This document shows positions 61,438-64,000 of a stretch of DNA of 64,000 nucleotides, piece by piece (the stretch's first letter is position 1; every line of letters starts with the position of its first letter). The notes beneath the pieces are model-generated. The model did no database searches. It worked only from the letters and a program-made list of their open reading frames with translations, and was not told the origin of the DNA. Made by a program: the position numbers and the translations under genes. The DNA is from Candidatus Coatesiibacteriota bacterium (lineage in GTDB: Bacteria; JAFGND01), in the NCBI GenBank assembly GCA_016927185.1, contig JAFGND010000071.1, positions 1 to 64,000 on the forward strand, given 5' to 3'.

Positions 61438-61761
61438 CTAAGTTTCTTTCGTCTCAGTCTCTTTTTTGTTAATTGAATGTTTTTTGTCAACAACTACTAT
61501 CAATTTCCTGATTATAAGTTCCTCATAGAAAATGTGATTATTTATTATATCTATAACTGTAGGTTCAGCTTCAAAAGTCCACAAAATATAGATACCTTCA
61601 TTTTTTTTCTTTATGGGATAAGCAAGTTTTCTTCTCCCCCATACTTCCTTTGGTTTTGAAAGAGTTGTTTTCTCTTCAAGAATTTTCTCCAATGCTTTAA
61701 TTCTCTCTTCCCTGATCTCATTTTCAGCAGTTGGATCAAAAATCGCAACAAGTTCATACAT
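61438..61761 (-). CDS. rpsF: Small ribosomal subunit protein bS6
   Basis: 107 residues from ATG 61761, after AAGGGAGA; an upstream in-frame start would add 30 residues of pth overlap. S6 hallmark blocks: RMYELVAIFDP, EVWGRRKLAYPIKKKNEGIYIL and FYEELIIRKLIVVV. Partner of bS18. Confidence 0.93.
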   Translation of the reverse strand: MYELVAIFDPTAENEIREERIKALEKILEEKTTLSKPKEVWGRRKLAYPIKKKNEGIYILWTFEAEPTVIDIINNHIFYEELIIRKLIVVVDKKHSINKKETETKET

Positions 61762-61771
61762 TCTTTTCAAT

Positions 61772-62383
61772 TCAATCTCCCTTCGGATAAAGCGAAGTTT
61801 CCACGAACTCCGCAGGGTTAAATCCATTAAAAAAAGCAATTGCTTTTTCAATTGGATTCATAAAACAGAAAATAATAATATCACCAATTACAGGCAAAAT
61901 AGATTTTATTTTTGTAATCTCAGTTTCTGACCAGGGATCAAGAACATAATCAGAAAGAACATCATCATCCCCCGGTCTCCCTATTCCTATTCGCATTCTT
62001 GGAAAATCCATTGTATTGAAAGCATCTTCCATTGACTTTAATCCATTATGTCCTCCTGAAGAGCCACTCTTTTTTATACGTATCTCCCCAAAAGGGATTT
62101 GAATATCATCAACAATTGTCAAGGTTTCTTCAACCTTGAAATCTATTAAATTCAGCATTTTATCTATTATTTGCCCACTTCTATTCATAAATGTCATAGG
62201 TTTTACAAGATAATGTTCAGAATTTACCCATTTTAGCTTTGCGTAATCTCCTTCAGGAATATGTAGTATATCAAGTTTTAACCTATCCATAAGCATTATC
62301 AAGCATTGAAATCCAATATTATGTCTGCTATAGACATATTCACTGCCGGGATTACCAAGTCCAAAAACAACCTTTGTAAACAC
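61772..62383 (-). CDS. pth: Peptidyl-tRNA hydrolase
   Basis: 203 residues, GTG start. Catalytic motifs: FGLGNPGSEYVYSRHNIGF with Asn11 and the catalytic His21, TFMNRSGQ, VDDIQIPFGEIRIKKSGSSGG, GHNGLKS and FPRMRIGIGRPGD. It frees tRNA from peptidyl-tRNA. It is placed after bL25, the usual order. Confidence 0.95.
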   Translation of the reverse strand: MFTKVVFGLGNPGSEYVYSRHNIGFQCLIMLMDRLKLDILHIPEGDYAKLKWVNSEHYLVKPMTFMNRSGQIIDKMLNLIDFKVEETLTIVDDIQIPFGEIRIKKSGSSGGHNGLKSMEDAFNTMDFPRMRIGIGRPGDDDVLSDYVLDPWSETEITKIKSILPVIGDIIIFCFMNPIEKAIAFFNGFNPAEFVETSLYPKGD

Positions 62384-62388
62384 AAATT

Positions 62389-63006
62389 TTACTTTTTCTC
62401 TGCCACCTGTTTGGCAGCTATTGCTGCAGTTGATTTCCTTGTTGCAAGAACAGTCGCTACTGTCCTGTTTGGTGCATCAAGAATTGTTATCTTATCGAAA
62501 CTTAGATCCTTCACATGTATACTTTGTGCTATATTGAGATCTGTTACATCTACATCCAGATATTGAGGAATGTCTTCTGGCAAACAATTAATATCAAGAT
62601 GTCTCATTATATGTTCCAGTATTCCTCCTTCGTTTCTCACTCCGGCAGGAGTACCGATGCATCTTATTGGAACTTTGTATTCAATTGGTTTTTTCAAGTC
62701 GACATTATAAAAATCAATATGAAGTATTTTTTTAGTTACAGGATCTCTCTGAACAGTTTTCAAGATCACTGGTATTTCAGAATCATCTAATGAAAGATAA
62801 AATAGCTCTGATGTACGTCTTTTCAGAAACAATTCTGTTTCATGGAGAGGTAAGAAAATACCGATACTTTCTTCACCTGCTTGTAGATGCTCTACCATAG
62901 ATGAACCATAAATCACTCCTAAAACAAAGCCCTTTGCCCTCAATTTATGAGCAGCTTCCTTGCCTTTTGAAGTACGTCGCTCTGCTTTCAATACATGATG
63001 TGTCAT
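62389..63006 (-). CDS. rplY: Large ribosomal subunit protein bL25/general stress protein CTC
   Basis: 205 residues, ribosome site AGGAGG. N-terminal 5S-rRNA-binding L25 domain (RTSKGKEAAHKLRAKGFVLGV, HIDFYNVDLKKPIEYKVPI) plus a C-terminal TL5/CTC domain (VPIRCIGTPAGVRNEGG, DVDVTDLNIAQSIHVKDLSF). The C-terminus is Lys-rich (AAKQVAEKK). It is the longer CTC form, as in Bacillus and many other lineages. Immediately downstream of tRNA-Gln. Confidence 0.95.
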   Translation of the reverse strand: MTHHVLKAERRTSKGKEAAHKLRAKGFVLGVIYGSSMVEHLQAGEESIGIFLPLHETELFLKRRTSELFYLSLDDSEIPVILKTVQRDPVTKKILHIDFYNVDLKKPIEYKVPIRCIGTPAGVRNEGGILEHIMRHLDINCLPEDIPQYLDVDVTDLNIAQSIHVKDLSFDKITILDAPNRTVATVLATRKSTAAIAAKQVAEKK

Positions 63007-63019
63007 GCATACCTCCTAT

Positions 63020-63042
63020 CAGGTTATGTAAATAAAAACCTG
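63020..63042 (-). other. Small hairpin between tRNA-Gln and rplY
   Basis: CAGGTT (63020-63025) and AACCTG (63037-63042) are inverted repeats, giving a 6-bp stem with an 11-nt loop, just 3' of tRNA-Gln on the minus strand. It may be a processing mark between tRNA and mRNA. Weak, possibly chance. Confidence 0.3.
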
Positions 63043-63052
63043 CTTGTCTTTG

Positions 63053-63124
63053 CTGGGGTGGGAGGATTCGAACCCCCGAATGCAAGGACCAAAACCTTGT
63101 GTCTTACCGCTTGACGACACCCCA
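63053..63124 (-). tRNA. tRNA-Gln (anticodon TTG)
   Basis: Minus-strand 5' arm TGGGGTG pairs with CACCCCA. The anticodon stem CAAGG/CCTTG has loop TTTTGGT (anticodon TTG). The T arm is GGGGGTTCGAATCCTCC-like. The discriminator is G; CCA is not encoded. It sits inside the ispE-spoVG-rplY gene run and is probably co-transcribed. Confidence 0.95.
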
Positions 63125-63132
63125 GTTTTGTG

Positions 63133-63423
63133 TTACATATCAGTCGTTTTCTCTGAAGGTGTTACTTCATTTGCTATCTTGTCTTGATAAGCATCAATAA
63201 CAGCCTTCTCCATCTTTTGTCTCATTTCATTGTTAATCGGATGAGCAATATCTTGATAAACACCTGTAGGTCGTTTCCTACTAGGCATTCTTAGATATAA
63301 TCCTTTCTGCCCTTCCATTAAACGCATACTCTTAATAACGAAGGCGTTATCAAAGGTTATGGCAACATAAGCTTTGATTCTCTGGTTTGCCAGTGGTGTG
63401 ATTTTAATTTCTGTGATTTCCAT
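63133..63423 (-). CDS. spoVG: SpoVG family regulator
   Basis: 96 residues. The SpoVG pattern is clear: EITEIKITPL, AYVAITFDNAFVIKSMRL, GLYLRMPSRK and a terminal helical region (IAHPINNEMRQKMEKAVIDAYQ). In Firmicutes and spirochaetes SpoVG binds nucleic acids and affects envelope, virulence or sporulation traits. It lies between ispE and tRNA-Gln, so it can be co-expressed with translation genes. Confidence 0.93.
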   Translation of the reverse strand: MEITEIKITPLANQRIKAYVAITFDNAFVIKSMRLMEGQKGLYLRMPSRKRPTGVYQDIAHPINNEMRQKMEKAVIDAYQDKIANEVTPSEKTTDM

Positions 63424-63439
63424 AATTTTTGAGGTTACG

Positions 63440-64000
63440 CTAAGGCCGGTAAAACTGGGTTATTCTTACCCACCAACCTTTCTGTATGGCTTCTTTTTCT
63501 GCTCTCACCGCTTCAGTCAGAGATGAAAATAGTCCAAAAACAGCGGTTCCCGTACCGGTCAATTGCGATATCCCTGCACCTCCCTTTCGTAAAAAGCCTG
63601 TCATTTCTGCAACTACAGGGCATTCTGTAGTCAATATTTCCTCAAACCGGTTAAAACCCCAAGCCGTTTCATACGGCACTCCTTTCTTAAGGAGCAAAGT
63701 AGTGGCATTGCTTAATAATGCTTCTTTTTTTGTCAATTTATTATTGATTTTTTTATATAATTCAGGAGTAGAACTGACTATCCCGCAAGGGAATAGAAGA
63801 ACTACCCATGGGTAATTCTTCATTGAAATATCAGTTACAATTTCTCCTCTTCCTTCTATCAAAACCGTCCCTGTTTTAGTCAGGAAAAGAGGACCGTCTG
63901 AACCAACTTCCAAGAGGATTTCTTTAAGCAGCTTTTTATCAAGCTTTAGCTTGAGATGCTTGTTCAATGCAACTAAAGTAAAAGCAGCATCAGAAGTTCC
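63440..64000 (-). CDS. ispE: 4-diphosphocytidyl-2-C-methyl-D-erythritol kinase (5' partial)
   Basis: The frame stays open to the window edge; the visible end is 186 residues. Reading into the edge gives GTSDAAFTLVALNKHL, the C-terminal part of the GHMP kinase ATP loop (GGxSSDAA). GSDGPLFLTKTGTVLIEGRGE and the late GGAGISQLTGTGTAVFGLFS block (GxxxxMTGSGxxxF type) follow. About 90 N-terminal residues lie outside. It is the kinase step of the MEP pathway, matching dxr at 3446. Confidence 0.93.
   Translation of the reverse strand, partial: GTSDAAFTLVALNKHLKLKLDKKLLKEILLEVGSDGPLFLTKTGTVLIEGRGEIVTDISMKNYPWVVLLFPCGIVSSTPELYKKINNKLTKKEALLSNATTLLLKKGVPYETAWGFNRFEEILTTECPVVAEMTGFLRKGGAGISQLTGTGTAVFGLFSSLTEAVRAEKEAIQKGWWVRITQFYRP

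Noticed and set aside
1-64000. CRISPR arrays, transposases, integrases or prophage genes
   Set aside because: No regularly spaced repeats with unique spacers and no transposase, integrase or phage structural protein were recognised anywhere in the window.

Overview
The window is AT-rich, densely coding DNA from a Gram-negative bacterium. Outer-membrane biology is indicated by an LpxL-type acyltransferase, an MCE/MlaD protein, lipoproteins and RseP. Two secreted proteins end in a Por/T9SS-like C-terminal sorting domain. SpoVG, archaemetzincin-like and Omp28-like proteins are also present. This mix suggests an FCB-related lineage or a candidate phylum near it (for example WOR-3/Stahlbacteria-like); no rRNA is present, so the assignment is inference.

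Layout. 1-750: 3' end of a WD40 surface protein; then tRNA-Arg. 1.2-17.3 kb: one long rightward run with many overlapping starts (CBM48-like lipoprotein, NtrC-type regulator, Dxr, RseP, YjbQ, DinB-like, DapB, GlnA, selenocysteine-containing SelD, Omp28-like lipoprotein, CpsB-type PHP phosphatase, a zinc-ribbon/membrane/propeller protein, LpxL-like, Dpm1-like, RsmB), closed by a terminator. 17.3-25.5 kb: sorting-domain protein, GT39-TPR membrane protein, polysaccharide flippase, two methyltransferases, Tat-exported 5'-nucleotidase. 25.6-31.1 kb (minus): type IV minor-pilin operon ending in PilY1. 31.3-43.5 kb (minus): PPIase/DUF1573/ATPase-nuclease operon, transketolase, amidotransferase-AspS-VanZ-VanZ-GT2, MutS. 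43.5-56.7 kb: zf-HC2 protein and archaemetzincin-like lipoprotein, radical SAM, PQQ propeller-MlaD-ManC, AsnB, BioY, a heterodimeric ABC exporter. 56.7-64 kb (minus): a strongly promoted cysteine-rich secreted protein, an SHMT, and a housekeeping operon IspE-SpoVG-tRNA-Gln-bL25-Pth-bS6-Ssb-bS18-HExxH protein, resembling the B. subtilis spoVG-prs-ctc-pth and rpsF-ssb-rpsR orders but without glmU and prs.

Most notable points. SelD is itself a selenoprotein: an in-frame UGA at 9143-9145 sits in the catalytic Cys position and is followed by a SECIS-like hairpin, so start prediction without recoding would truncate it at 9218. The protein at 11648 has an unusual architecture (two zinc ribbons, SPFH-like region, TM helix, coiled coil, propeller-like domain). 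The protein at 56755 has a perfect -35/-10 promoter, a roughly 200-nt leader with a tandem repeat, and CGT-rich arginine usage, and may be a major surface protein. No CRISPR array, insertion sequence or intact prophage was seen.
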